Assembly (NCBI GenBank): GCA_958450325.1
Contig: OY288243.1
Span: 30,219,844-30,283,843, forward strand
DNA length: 64,000 bases
Source: Agrostemma githago
Lineage: Eukaryota > Streptophyta > Magnoliopsida > Caryophyllales > Caryophyllaceae
Reading direction: 5' to 3'
In this document: positions 12,365 to 23,107 of the stretch, one piece after another
Layout of the letters: each line of letters begins with the position of its first letter
Position numbering within the stretch: the first letter of the stretch is position 1
Program-made: the position numbers and the translations under genes
The notes under the pieces: model-generated
Told to the model about the DNA's origin: nothing
What the model saw: the letters and a program-made list of their open reading frames with translations, nothing else
The model's database searches: none

Positions 12365-12671
12365 TGTAACACCCCGGCCCAATCCTAGGACCGGAAATGT
12401 TAACCGCGGTAGCTCGCCAGGCTTTGTACTGGTCCCATAGACCAACACGAGTCCTTTCCAGCGCATTTTGTCCTCACTCATGTGCGTCCTAGAAACCTTC
12501 CCAGGAGGTCACCCATCCTAAGATTGCTCCCAGCCAAGCACGCTTAACTGCGAAGTTCTTTTGCATGGATGACCAGAAAAGAAAGTGCACTTTGTTGATA
12601 TGAGTAGTACTTCAAATCCCTTTAAGCAAAGCTCATAAATAGGACATCTTCAATCAATGTGGGGTGTTTCA
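12365..12671 (-). repeat. Cassandra 3' LTR
   Basis: Left LTR, which is the 3' LTR in the sense of the element. Forward termini are TGTAACACCCC and GTGTTTCA. The polypurine tract AAGTGGGAGTGAT (minus strand) directly adjoins it at 12,672. Confidence 0.9.
12481..12585 (-). ncRNA. 5S rRNA-like domain in Cassandra LTR, copy 1
   Basis: The minus strand carries AGTTAAGCGTGCTTGG (12,534-12,549, the A-box region of 5S genes) and AGGATGGGTGACC (12,507-12,519, the C-box region), followed by CTCCTGGGAAG. Order and spacing match the 3' two thirds of plant 5S rRNA; the 5' part is more diverged. The pol III internal promoter boxes are kept. This is a 5S-derived domain, not a genomic 5S gene. Confidence 0.88.
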
Positions 12672-12774
12672 ATCACTCCCACTTGAAGAACGCAACGTCC
12701 TCGTTGCGCCTGGCAGCACAACCGCTGACCCAGAATCCACCCCCGCTAGGTGCCAAATGCACGGTCGCAGGGTT

Positions 12775-12786
12775 GCTCTGATACCA
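12775..12786 (-). promoter_or_regulatory. Cassandra primer-binding site, tRNA-iMet
   Basis: TGGTATCAGAGC on the minus strand, two bases from the 5' LTR. Confidence 0.9.
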
Positions 12787-12788
12787 TT

Positions 12789-13095
12789 TGTAACACCCCG
12801 GCCCAATCCTAGGACCGGAAATGTTAACCGCAGTAGCTCGTCAGGCTTTGTACTGGTCCCACAGACCAACACGAGTCCTTTCCAGCGCATTTTGTCCTCA
12901 CTCATGTGCGTCCTGGAAACCTTCCCAGGAGGTCACCCATCCTAAGATTGCTCCCAGCCAAGCACGCTTAACTGCGAAGTTCTTTTGCATGGATGACCAG
13001 AAAAGAAAGTGCACTTTGTTGATATGAGTAGTACTTCAAATCCCTTTAAGCAAAGCTCATAAATAGGACATCTTCAATCAATGTGGGGTGTTTCA
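12789..13095 (-). repeat. Cassandra 5' LTR
   Basis: Right LTR, same length and termini as the left one. It adjoins the primer site on its left and the target copy ATAAA on its right. Confidence 0.9.
12905..13009 (-). ncRNA. 5S rRNA-like domain in Cassandra LTR, copy 2
   Basis: Second copy, 424 bp to the right of the first. C-box region 12,931-12,943, A-box region 12,958-12,973; both boxes are identical to copy 1. Confidence 0.88.
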
Positions 13096-13358
13096 ATAAA
13101 CATGTGGAAAACACGCTAGATCAACACCCGAGGACCACTAAACACCACGGCGCTAGGTCAAAACCGGGGAAGACTTAATCCCTAAGCTTTGTATTATACA
13201 CCCGCTTCTCGGTTTCGGAAAGTATCAAAATCGTATGTTCAAAACTCCGAGCGCCTCACCTTGCGCACCTGTGTCTTCATGCGCCTAAACCTAGGCGCCT
13301 GAGTTCTGATGCGCTTGGGCTCAGGCGCCTATCCGGGTGACGAGGACCGAAAAACACC

Positions 13359-13366
13359 CATAAATA
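13359..13366 (+). promoter_or_regulatory. TATA-like box of Tat-1 LTR
   Basis: CATAAATA at the place where the Tat-2 LTRs have TATAAATA, so probably a mutated core promoter. Confidence 0.45.
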
Positions 13367-14669
13367 CGCCCCCTTCACCCCCTCATTTTGACACACAATT
13401 CCATTCTCTTCCCTCTTCACTCGTAAAGAGTTTCTCGCTAAGGGCTCGCACTCCGACACCTGAGGCAAATGATCCACTCGATCGTAGTTCCGATAAAGCG
13501 ACATCCGCTACTCCTCACTTTCGAGCACTCCACTCGATCTCGAGGTGCTTGTGTTCGACTAGCCATTCTTAGTCTAGCAACAGAGTTCTGCCGGATTAGC
13601 CGCAGGAAGGGCCAACGGTAATGGAACTCTGCCAAAACCACCAGGCAAGCTAGGAGGATTCGCCTTTCGAAGTCGAACCGTCACTAGGTTGTCATCTAAA
13701 CAAAACTTTACTTTCTCGTCCCTTTATTATGCACTACGATAACGTCAAACGTGAGCACTAGGTCCACTACACATACAAAAACACGTAACGTCCCAACTTC
13801 AACCGCAAACACTAAAACACACTAAATAGACCCGAGTAATTCCGAGATCCGTTCTCAACTATCTATGCATCGTGTTCCGTTCAGTGTATACTCCGAGGGT
13901 GCAACTCCTCACAATGTGATTTACTTACATTCGCATTTGCAATTTTTCGTATGATTTATTGCTTTTATGACCTTATAATTGCAAGCTAAATCACCTAATA
14001 TGGAACTCAAAACGTAAAACAACTAAAACTGAACAAAGCGATGGTCGGGTTCCATATTAGTCCAGGTGCTTGCCATGTACGGTTTGACGCATCCCTATTA
14101 ATACCGAGCCAACGCATCTTAAGCAGAATACCGGGTAAGGTATACCACGAGAATGACTAATATCCTTATTATCGCGTTAAAACTGATTTGCTAATACCTA
14201 TAATATTAGTACTCTATACTCTCCTATGTGCATATTTTCATGGCCTGCTTGTCACGTGAAATCGCATGCAAAGAATGTAAACACAACTACTTTGACGACA
14301 AAACTTACTTGTCCTTAAACAACCGACATAGCAAAAGGTATAGGGTGAAAACAATTGATGTTACAGTACTTCCGCCACAACTAAAGAACAAAGTTATCAG
14401 CCCACCGATTGATTAGTAGAGGCCGCTATAGTGCGGGTGGGATGGGGTGTTGATATCTATCGGATGTTGGCTTCACAATACGTACCCTCACCCCTTACTC
14501 ATAATCGACGGTTTCCGGATGTCGGAAACCATTGGCAATGAGAGTCATTCCAGACATGGAGTGCTTAAGGGTACAAGTCTTTATCTTGAGGTCCCATGCC
14601 CCTCAACTTTGAGTTGGCTAAGGATTAAAGTGGACTTGAACGGTTTCCGTGTCCCCATAAATGACTCGG

Positions 14670-14679
14670 TGGCGACTCC
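14670..14679 (+). promoter_or_regulatory. Primer-site-like decamer inside the Tat-1 LTR
   Basis: TGGCGACTCC, identical to the first ten bases of the tRNA-Arg primer site that follows 290 bp later. It is conserved at the same LTR position in Tat-2 and Tat-3. Function unknown. Confidence 0.5.
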
Positions 14680-14968
14680 AAAAATCGGCAACGAATTCAG
14701 TTCACTAAAAAGGTCTCCTTACCAAACATATCGGCCTTTAAACATTTATAACCACGACTCGATCGCTTCCAAACGGAAACACGGGTGCCCGCACCCGTCT
14801 AGTACAAGTCTGGATCGTCTTCCGAATTGAGGTCCGAAACATCGCCCCGTACGCGAGATCGAACCGGCCCCCGACCGGGGGGGCCGCGTGGGTGACCGCC
14901 GCCATATATTGAAAAACCGGGTCGGTCCCGCGCGGGGTGCTGGGCGGTGCGGACGGACGTCCACAGTT

Positions 14969-14986
14969 TGGCGACTCCACTGGGGA
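14969..14986 (+). promoter_or_regulatory. Primer-binding site, tRNA-Arg type
   Basis: TGGCGACTCCACTGGGGA, three bases after the LTR end. It is complementary to the 3' end expected for a plant tRNA-Arg, the primer reported for Ogre/Tat elements. Confidence 0.8.
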
Positions 14987-16460
14987 ATTGGAAACAAGTT
15001 TCCAGCGGTGGTGTAACTTTAACGAGGTCAGTGAAGCTCATTTCTTAGTTCATAGTTGTGGTCACTACAGGTTTTGGCCCTAAAAAGTCCATCGTAACCA
15101 ATATCAGGACCAATCGACCTTTTCGCGGTAAGATCCTTATGCACACGAGGAGGGATCCTCGGTTGAGGCTCCGGCCGCCTAATGCGTTCCTCACGGGAAT
15201 ACTAAACGGGTAGTTCTGAGCGGACGACATGACACTCGTCTCCCCAGATGATTTGTCAATACCTAAGCAAAGACTATTCGTGGGCGGTAGCTTACCCTAA
15301 CCTACCCGTGTCTGCATCTTGCATGAGTGTATACATTCCTAGTTATGTGTAGCGTGTTTGAACAACCCAAATAAAACACTAAAATCTGGATTCAACCACG
15401 ACAACATATTCAAGCACACCCCCACTCCGTTTTCGAAAAACGGTCACCTCCAAGATTGTTGTTTTAGCACCGACACTCCCGCCATTTCAAAATGATTTTC
15501 GAAAACCTTCTAAAAGCACCGTCATCATGACGGATTTTTCGAAAGACCTTTTATTTTTTAAAAAAATGCCATCACTTTGGCCAAAGTAATCCCGTCAACA
15601 ACGAATACCGTTAATACCACCAAAACTCCCGATCAATGGGATCAAGGTATCTCAAACGGTTACATTTTATTTCAAAAAAAGTGTTTTTATACACATACCA
15701 TTAACACAACCGAAGCTTCAATTAATGAAGTCAAGGAATCCGAAAATGGTCACATTCACAAAACACCGTCACCAGACATTACGTTCTGTTGCAAGCACCG
15801 CCTACACTATAAATGTCGAACTGCCTAATTAATAGTAGTTTCGATAAAAGCACCACGTCATCATTTTTGAAACCGGTTCCCATAAGAACCGTGCTTTTTT
15901 TGAAACAAAACACCATTTACACTTTTGCTATCGTCGAATCTTCGACGCACATGTAGCAACACACTTTCACGTCACAGACGATGTCATCATGCCATCGTCA
16001 CCCCAATTTTGCAAATCCGCCTTTCCGAAAAGAAACTTCCTTTGCAAAAGCCCGATCGTTTTAAAAAAAAAAAATCAAAACTCTTTGATCCTGAGCCAGG
16101 ATCGCGATCAACTTCTTACGTCGTACAACCGTGTGATTAATTGTCTATGTTAGTTACTAGGGTCCCCTCTACTCGAGGTCTTACGTTTTGGGTCGTCTCG
16201 TCTAGAAAAAGTCCTCTTTTAAATCCCACCCTTGAGATTTGTGTCAAATCGTCTCGCTCTAGAGACACATGACTCCATAAGGCGTTCCGCCGAGTACACC
16301 GAGAGTCTAAAGCAACTGAGTCCCTAAGCCAGTGACCGCACACACGCGCAAGTCAAGGGTCTCGTTTCCACGTCGCTCAGTTGTGAGCCTTCCTCGAATC
16401 CTTAAAATTTTCTAGTGGGTCCGACCTCATGTTCCTATTTTTGTTCCACTGGACCCAGGA
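14987..16460 (+). other. Tat-1 leader, between primer site and gag
   Basis: Long untranslated leader with partial homology to the Tat-2 leader (54,370-55,796). Both contain a short conserved stretch reading TPDQWDQG (15,650 region here, 55,130 region in Tat-2), which could be a relic of the extra upstream ORF found in Ogre elements. No long intact frame is seen. Confidence 0.55.
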
Positions 16461-17050
16461 ATGGCGCCGAGTGGCAACGAAAGTAGCATCGACCAACCCA
16501 ATGCCCCGATGAACGTGGTCCATGGGGTACTGGGGATACTGTCGTCGATCTCTTCCTCCATCAACGATGTCATACGCCGCCTTGAGACCCTGGAAGGCCC
16601 CGAGAGGAAACCCCAGGGGGGACTGATAGGTCGGGAGCTGGTACTCAGTGGGGACCCATATGTCGAGTATGCCAGGCTCGCGCACCCGTCGAACCCGCAG
16701 GCCTTCGCCGCCTATTTAGGCAATTCACCGAATTAGGAGAGTCCTATGCTGAAGCCCTCATAAAATTGCAAGAGGCCTAGCTATTATGGCCAATAGGACC
16801 TACCCCAGACCCGCCTATAGAAAAAAAGGGAGCGGCTTGGAATCCAAACGCTTACTGCCTATACCATCAAGGTCAGGGGCATGAGACCCAAGTGTGCACC
16901 GAACTCAAGCATGAAGTGCAAGATCTGATCGATAAAGGGATCTATGTTCCCGTAGGATGTGTTCGAAGGAGGGCTATCTCCAGGTACCAACCCCATCAAG
17001 AGGGTGACCCCCGTGAGCACCGAGAGTCCAACCAGCGGAGGTTCTTCTAA
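16461..17050 (+). pseudogene. Tat-1 gag remnant, core missing
   Basis: Two gag pieces remain. The first opens MAPSGNESSIDQPNAP (16,461) and runs about 90 codons in a helical segment (SISSSINDVIRRLETLE). After a frame change the second reads WNPNAYCLYHQGQGHETQVC, followed by ELKHEVQDLIDKG (about 16,845-16,950). This is the C-x2-x-H-x4-H-x4-C type conserved motif at the end of Tat/Ogre gag. The large central capsid domain of Ty3/gypsy gag is absent, so the two ends lie too close together. In-frame stops (for example near 16,780 and 17,049) also disable it. Tat-2 has a similar loss. Confidence 0.75.
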
Positions 17051-17480
17051 AGACGCGTATGGTTGGTCTTAGTCAGAGTCTAGTTCATCTTAGGGCTTAG
17101 ACTCAATAACAATAGTAATAAATCCCTTTTTTTATCGCGTCCGGGGAGATGCGAGGGGACATGTCCTCCACCCCCCCCCCCCAACAAACTTAATCACGGG
17201 CATTTAGCCCGTCTACTATTTATCAAATGAAACAACTTTTCTTTTACAAACATGCCTCGATAATCGCTTGACTTCTTTCAATAACTTACTCTATCGCTTA
17301 AGACTCGATACAATGCCATTTATCGATAACAATTAACTAAAGCACAAGGGCTACAACAAACGGCCCACTTAACTTCAACCTAAAAAGAGATCGGGAACAA
17401 CAACCCTAGGTTCAACCCATCACTGACCCCCCCTGACCAAACAACAACAAGTCTACAACAAATGAGCATTAATACAAACT
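17051..17480 (+). other. Tat-1 spacer replacing protease and reverse transcriptase
   Basis: Non-coding sequence with many stops and a run of 12 C (17,171-17,182). About 4 kb of protease and polymerase coding sequence would be expected here by comparison with Tat-2. Confidence 0.5.
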
Positions 17481-18629
17481 CGACTTCCCCGTTACCAACA
17501 ACACAGCCGAATACGAAGCCTGCGTAGTAGGACTAAAAGCAGCCATATCTCTAGGAGTTAAAAACCTTAGAGTGCACGGGGATTCATCCCTAGTAGTCAA
17601 CCAAGCCACGGGCACCTGGAAGGTTTATAGCGAAAGCCTAACTCCATACCAAACCAAAGTAGAAACAATATCCCGGGAATTCACCAAGATCGACTTCATA
17701 CACATACCCCGCGAAGAAAACCAATTCGTCGATGCTTTATCCAAACTAGCCTCACTAATAAACATGCCCGACCATCTTTTCTCTATGCCTATCTGCGTAG
17801 AGAGAAGCGAACAACCGGCCTACATCCATAACCTCGAAACCGACGATACCTCCGAGGAACCCTGGTTCAAAGCAATCCTAGACTTTCAAACTAATGGGTC
17901 ATATCCAGCCAACACAAACACCGAAAACCAAAGAGGCCTACGAATACAAGCCACCCATTACGTCTTGAATCAAGGACTATTATACAAACGAACCCCACAA
18001 GGAGTCCTCCTTAGGTGCTTAAACAAAACCCAATCCGAGAGAGTCATGTAAGAAGTACATGACGGAGAGTGCGGACCCCACATGAGCGCACACCTACTAG
18101 CCCAAAAAAATAATGTAACTGGGCTATTACTGGATTACCTTAGAGGCGGACTGCCGACGACACGTTCGTCACTGCCACAATTGCCAAATATTTGCCAACA
18201 TCCAACACCTACTGCCATATCCTCTCCATACTATAGCCACACCCTGGCCTTTCTCTACTTGGGGAATTGACATCATAGGAAAGGTACACCCATCCGGGAC
18301 CGCGGACACAGCTTTATACTACTGGTCGTCAATAATTTCACCAAATGGGTAGAAACCGCTTCTTACACCGTACTAACCTCAAAACAAGTAGTCAAATTCT
18401 TACAAAATAACATCATCTGCCACTATGGCATACCTCACGAAATCATCAGTGATCAGGGGGCTCACTTCAGGGCCGACACCCAAAAACTTCTCGACAAATA
18501 CAAAATCCAAAGACACGAGTCTTCTCCCAATAGACCTCAGACAAACGGGACCGTAGAAGCGGCCAACAAAACCATCACCACGATCCTTAAGAAAATGATA
18601 GACAATTACCGGGATTGGCCAAGCAAAAT
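17481..18629 (+). pseudogene. Tat-1 pol remnant: second RNase H and integrase, 5' part
   Basis: Begins inside the second (archaeal-type) RNase H with NNTAEYEACVVGLKAA and VHGDSSLVVNQ, continues through REENQFVDALSKLASL into the linker to integrase. At 18,052 an in-frame TAA interrupts just before the integrase zinc region (VHDGECGPHMSAHLLA), which then changes frame. Catalytic-core pieces follow (WGIDII; ISDQGAHF; RPQTNGTVEAANK). LARD-A splits the frame after DNYRDWPSK. The two RNase H domains in tandem are characteristic of the Tat clade. Not functional. Confidence 0.85.
18625..18629 (+). repeat. Target duplication of LARD-A, left copy
   Basis: AAAAT, identical to 26,279-26,283. Confidence 0.95.
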
Positions 18630-19572
18630 TGATGGGAGGGATTTGTCGCGGATCCCCACCGATCAAATAATTAACCGGCTAATCCTAACTGGGTAGATAG
18701 GGTAAGTCGGGTCGAATCCACGGGGACGGTAAGAGGCGTCTAGACTAAGGTCGCCCAAATACGAGACTAGGTCAACGAGCTAAGCTAGAGAATGATAGGA
18801 GGGAGAGAAGGCTAGACTAAGACTAAGAAGAACAAACAAGGAAAACGGGCTAGGATTAGGTCGGGGTCAAAGAGGTAGCGGAATGGTCAAGGAGGAAGTA
18901 GAGTGAAGGAGGTAGTAGGGTAATCTAGGTAATCTAACTTAGACCGACCTAGAGGTTCCTCATGGAACCCATCCGGCGACACACACGACAAAGGAAGACA
19001 AGAAAAACAAGCATTTCAACCTACTTAGTCATTCAAGCATTCCAACAAACATGTAATGTGCATCACTCAAGAAGAAACCCAAATCTTCCACCAACATCTC
19101 CAACAAACCCTTAGTCACCCAATTAACACCCTAATCACCCTACTAACCCTAGCAAGAACACTACTCTAACATTATCAAACTAATTCTAACAAGAACAAGA
19201 GGAAACAACACAAGAATCAAAACATACATAAACAAACTCAACTAAACTAACAAGAACAAGAACAAACAATAATAAAGATTCAAACTTGATTAAAGAACAA
19301 AGATTAAGAGAAAGGAAAAGAGGTTATACCATACTAGAAGATGAAAAGAAGAAGGAAACTTGCATAAATGGAAGAACCCCAAACAAACATCCAAGGTTGT
19401 CAAGCTTGAATGGAGATCTTGAAGAATTCCAAATTACAAGCACTAATCTATACTTAACGATAATCTAAAGACTAATCTACACTAATCTAATCTAATCTAA
19501 CCTAAAGTAGTCTAGGGTTTAATGGGAAGTGAAGAACATCAAGAACCTCAGCTAAGATTACAAGAGGAAGGG

Positions 19573-19580
19573 TATTTATA
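19573..19580 (-). promoter_or_regulatory. TATA box in LARD-A 3' LTR
   Basis: TATAAATA on the minus strand, conserved in all three LTRs of this group. Confidence 0.6.
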
Positions 19581-19634
19581 GGGTTACAAATGGAAGGGAG
19601 AAGAAAGAAAGTGAAATGCGGGTAGAACTGGGAG

Positions 19635-19781
19635 GTTCCGACCGGGACGGGTCATCCCGACCGGGACGGACCCACCATCCCGACCGGGACGGGTTGGTCC
19701 CGACCGGGACGGACCCACAGTGGCATCCTTAAACACGAACTTCATCCCCGACGGGATGAGGTGCATACCCGTCGGGGATGA
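19635..19781. repeat. GC-rich minisatellite in LARD-A 3' LTR
   Basis: Four CCGACCGGGACGG-type units followed by the inverted pair around CCCCGACGGG and CCCGTCGGGG. One unit fewer than the 5' LTR. Confidence 0.85.
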
Positions 19782-20120
19782 GTCTTGTAGGCCTCCAATA
19801 TGACCCTTTTGGTTCCTCCTTGCCTCACATGGACTTCTCATCGATTCTCGGGACTCGGGATCGGGTCTCGGAGGCTCGGGATTGGGTCCCAAGGTCTCGG
19901 GGTCGATTCCATAGCATCGAGTCATCGTTCCTTTATCTCGTTGACTCCAAAATGTGTATGTATCGAGTCGGAATCGCTCCAACTCTTCCAAATCGGTCTC
20001 GGGAACCTGAAACGAACTAAAGGAAGCATAAGAAGCCCATAAATCGCTCCCAAGGAGCGATTCTACAAGGAAAATGGGACCAAAACACTACAAAATAGGC
20101 ACTACAAACCACACTTATCA

Positions 20121-20135
20121 ACTCCCCCACACTTA
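20121..20135 (-). promoter_or_regulatory. LARD-A polypurine tract
   Basis: TAAGTGTGGGGGAGT on the minus strand, directly adjoining the 3' LTR. Primer for plus-strand DNA synthesis. Confidence 0.85.
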
Positions 20136-21853
20136 ACCCTTACTCGCCCTCGAGTAAGCACAAACTAACTACTAAACTAGCCGAATGGGTATTAGCGCAC
20201 CCTACGCCCTTTCAACTCACGCGAGTGCACTTGGAGGAAAAGTGCACTCCGCAAGGCAAGTCGGGTCTTGCGACAAAACTGTGGATGCAACTGGACACAA
20301 AACACATAAACAAACAAACACACAAAAGGTTGCACCCAAAAGAAAAACAAATACTGCTTCCCTCTAAAAGCAGTGAAAGAAGCACCGGTTTAGGACTCAA
20401 GGCAAGTGACAACGTTCCCAAGCTAGCAGTACAAACCAAGGTGGACTAGACCCTAATAGTATGACGACAAAGCAACAAAAACGTTGGTAACTTACCTCGG
20501 TTCCTCCTAACCTTCTAAGAACGTACTACGGGACGATCGGCGGAGTGGGAAGTGATGATACACGGTGTTAGTCGAAACTGTAGGTAAGTGAGACCCCGCC
20601 CCCTTTAGCAAAGAGCCAAGAGGGTCGTCCCATGCCCGAAACCGCCTAACTAGTCCAAGTAAAAAGTGAAAAACATGCAAAATAAGGGAAGACCGACTAA
20701 TGCCGCTATCATCCTTCCTCGGGACTCGGTCCTTTGGTAGGCTCTTCAAGGCAAAATTCGGAAAAAAGGCTTATTTTTGTGGGGTTGAGATCTTTTTGTG
20801 AGACGATTTTCTTTTGGCATTTTCTCTTTTCTTTTGCATTTTTGCCTTGTTTTGCCATGCCATTCTTTTTCTTCTTTTCTATTTTCTTTTTGGCTTTTGT
20901 GCCTTTTCTTTTTCTTCATTCTTTTCTTTCTTTCATTTTTTTCTTTCTTTTTCTTTTCTTTGCCCTTTTGGCTTGATTTGGCTTTTTGGCAATTCTTATA
21001 TCAACAAGAAAGATGGAATTCAACAAATTGCAATTTATTGTGTGGATATGTGTAGGAGGTAGGGTAATGGGTGAGTCGGGACGGCGCCTTCCCTTCAAAC
21101 CCACAAAAAGTGGAGAACTTGGACTAATCAAACAATTCCGAACACGGTCACCTAGGGAACGGGACTCGGCAACCAAGGCCTTTTCACACCGTGGGTGGTC
21201 ATAATGGTCAAAATGCAAATTCCGTAGTAAATCCCTAGTAAGCTAGGTGGACTCAAGGTAAGAAACCAACGAAATCATTGATTTAGGGTCATTCTACTAG
21301 ACTAAAGTCCAAGACTCGATTTACACTACTAGGAAGGGAAAGTACACACTCACACACTTGCCTCTAAACCGGGTTTTCGAAAACCATTTACACACATGAC
21401 ACACAACATAGCACAACATGAAATCAAGGACATGACGAAAATGAACGAAAGAAAAAGAAGCAAAAGCAACAAAACAAAAACAAAACAAAACGAACACATG
21501 AACAACATAAACACCACCCCTAACTTCCAAACAAATCACCAACCAACATCCAACTTTACAAAGCTCCTCCCGAGCACACCATATCACATTCTCCTCCAAA
21601 TACCGCAAGAGACAAAGAAGGAAAAAGGGATAGAAGATGTTACCGGACATCTTGAAAGCTTTCCAAAGCCATCGGTGGTTTAAGCAACCTATAAGGAAAA
21701 GGGGGGCAAACACACACAACGCAACAAATACACGACATAAAGACACAAAAGGAAAATCTTTTTGATTTTTATGAAATTTTTTCAAATTTTTAGGGTTTTT
21801 AAAGATTTTTTTTTCAAAAACTAAGAAAATAAAACTAACTATGATAGAATATC

Positions 21854-21870
21854 GCTCCCCCCACACTTAA
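21854..21870 (-). promoter_or_regulatory. Second, internal polypurine tract of LARD-A
   Basis: TTAAGTGTGGGGGGAGC on the minus strand, nearly the same as the terminal tract, about 1.7 kb upstream of it in the sense of the element. Confidence 0.55.
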
Positions 21871-22629
21871 ACCGAGCCATGTCCTCATGCTCGATCGTAG
21901 TGTGCGGAGAGACAAAAGAAAAAGAAAAGAAACTACGAAAATAAAGCTAAAAATCAAAAATAAAGGGGAAGAAAAGGGTAGAAGGTGTCCGGCCGGGGTG
22001 TAGTCAAGTCACCATGGGCCGAGACAAGAAAAAGATATTGAAGGGGGAAGAAAATAAAAAGAAGGAAATAAAAGGAAATGGGAGGGGAGGACTAGGTGTA
22101 ATCACATCACCTAGCCCGGATTCCTCCTAAATCCGACTAAATCCTCAAAAAGAAAGAGTGAAAGACTTGTAAAATTTGGATTTTGAAAATGACTCTCGAT
22201 GTAGTCACATCATCGAGAATCGGGAGCAACCAAAACCAAGGCCTCGAAGGCCACCATGACAAAGGGGAAGGGGAGAAACAAGGGGAAAACAAGCAATAAA
22301 AGAAACGGAAAAGAAAGGATAGTTGCTATACCGCCCGGATAGCAACTCACTCTCTCCATCGTCTCAATGATCAATATAGGCACTTGCTTGTTGTCGCCAT
22401 TGTCGTCCTTCTTCAAGCTTGATAGAACCGCATGGTAGAGGTAGTGGGTGTGAGGGGGTGGGATTTGATGTGAATATCGGTCTAAAGTGAGGAGGAAATG
22501 AGGTTAAGGTATGTAAATGAGGTACATGGGTGGTATGATATGAGAAAGGAAGGTAGGGAGGTTGGGCGGGGGTATATAATGGTTGGGTGGGCTTAAATGT
22601 CGAAGAAGAGGCACCAAAAAGGAGTAGGG

Positions 22630-22800
22630 GATCATCCCGGTCGGGATGGGTGGTCCCGGTCGGGATGACATACCCGTCCCGGTCGGGAAGCCTCCTTCCC
22701 GATCGGGATGACACTCCAGTGGACTCGATTTGTGGCACCCTCATCCCGATCGGGACGGCCCCATCCCGGTTGGGACGACACAACCTTCCCGGTCGGGAAG
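22630..22800. repeat. GC-rich minisatellite inside LARD-A
   Basis: About seven units on the pattern CCCGGTCGGGA(T/A)G, the same motif as in the LTRs but in the opposite orientation. Confidence 0.8.
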
Positions 22801-23107
22801 GGTCTTCATGACTCCCATGACCCCAAAAACCGACTCCCTTACTCACGATCCAAGCTCTATCACTAACCACTCCTTTCTAGGAGTCACCTTCACTTCACCT
22901 ATCACAATAAACTCAAAGTACACATCAAATTCACTCCCTCACATCGCTCATCAAAATACCAAATCAATTACAAGAGCTTCACAAAACAACAAAAATCAAG
23001 AGAAAAATCATACAAATACAAACACAAGTACTCTAAAGAGGAGAGGAGAATATACAACATGACGGTTCTTTAGGAACTCCGTCAAACCTAGGATGGTGGA
23101 CTCTCCT

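Larger units (their letters stand above)
12365..13095 (-). mobile_element. Cassandra-type TRIM element, complete
   Basis: Two 307-bp LTRs (12,365-12,671 and 12,789-13,095) flank a 117-bp internal region that holds only a tRNA-iMet primer site and a polypurine tract. The target duplication ATAAA is exact (12,360-12,364 and 13,096-13,100). Each LTR contains sequence related to 5S rRNA in the sense of the element, the hallmark of Cassandra TRIMs. It encodes no protein and must be mobilised in trans. I see four LTR differences, all transitions (about 98.7% identity), so the insertion is fairly young. Confidence 0.93.
9776..13126 (-). mobile_element. LARD-D: partial non-autonomous retrotransposon
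   Basis: From right to left: LTR (10,988-13,126, containing a Cassandra insertion), a tRNA-Asp-like primer site (10,965-10,982), an ORF (10,081-10,866) starting 98 bp after the primer site, and non-coding internal sequence. No reverse transcriptase, integrase or second LTR is visible, so the left boundary (9,776) is approximate. Its right end cuts into the 5' LTR of Tat-1. Confidence 0.7.
10988..13126 (-). repeat. LTR of LARD-D, interrupted by Cassandra
   Basis: Starts TGGTGCCGCC next to the primer site and probably ends at GATCAACA (13,126), where homology to the Tat-1 LTR begins. Without the Cassandra and its duplicated target it is about 1.4 kb. The right boundary is inferred from the homology switch and the TG/CA termini. 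Confidence 0.6.
13127..14965 (+). repeat. Tat-1 5' LTR, left end missing
   Basis: Reverse-complement homology to the Tat-2 LTRs (55,818-57,978 and 32,482-37,197) over most of its length, ending GTCCACA just before the primer site. Compared with Tat-2, roughly 290 bp at the left are absent, where LARD-D adjoins. Confidence 0.85.
18630..20120 (-). repeat. LARD-A 3' LTR
   Basis: 1,491 bp; forward termini TGATGGGAGG and CACTTATCA. The polypurine tract adjoins on its right. Confidence 0.92.
20136..23107 (-). other. LARD-A 3' non-coding region
   Basis: About 3 kb between the ORF and the polypurine tract. It holds a T-rich stretch (20,780-20,970), a second polypurine tract (21,854-21,870) and a GC-rich minisatellite (22,630-22,800). 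Open frames of 80-181 codons here are low-complexity (Phe/Ser or Cys/Val/Phe rich) or are translations of the minisatellite, with no recognisable domain. I do not call them genes. Confidence 0.6.

Noticed and set aside
12481..13009. Genuine 5S rRNA genes
   Set aside because: Similarity covers only part of 5S with many changes and lies inside the LTRs of a TRIM, so it is Cassandra-derived rather than ribosomal.
17171..17182. Run of 12 C as a polypurine tract on the minus strand
   Set aside because: No LTR start follows and it lies inside a plus-strand element between gag and RNase H remnants.
18400..18666. 88-codon minus-strand frame across the LARD-A insertion point
   Set aside because: Shadow of the Tat-1 integrase on the opposite strand.
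20734..21062. Overlapping plus-strand frames of 80-85 codons rich in Phe and Ser
   Set aside because: Produced by a T-rich tract in all three frames.
21321..21866. 181-codon minus-strand frame rich in Phe, Val and Cys in LARD-A
   Set aside because: Low complexity, no domain, and it lies in the non-coding 3' part between ORF and polypurine tract. A membrane protein cannot be excluded but nothing supports it.
22364..22870. 168-codon minus-strand frame after the LARD-A ORF
   Set aside because: Mostly translation of the GC-rich minisatellite (RPGR, PDRDG words) and of a Pro/Thr/His-rich run.
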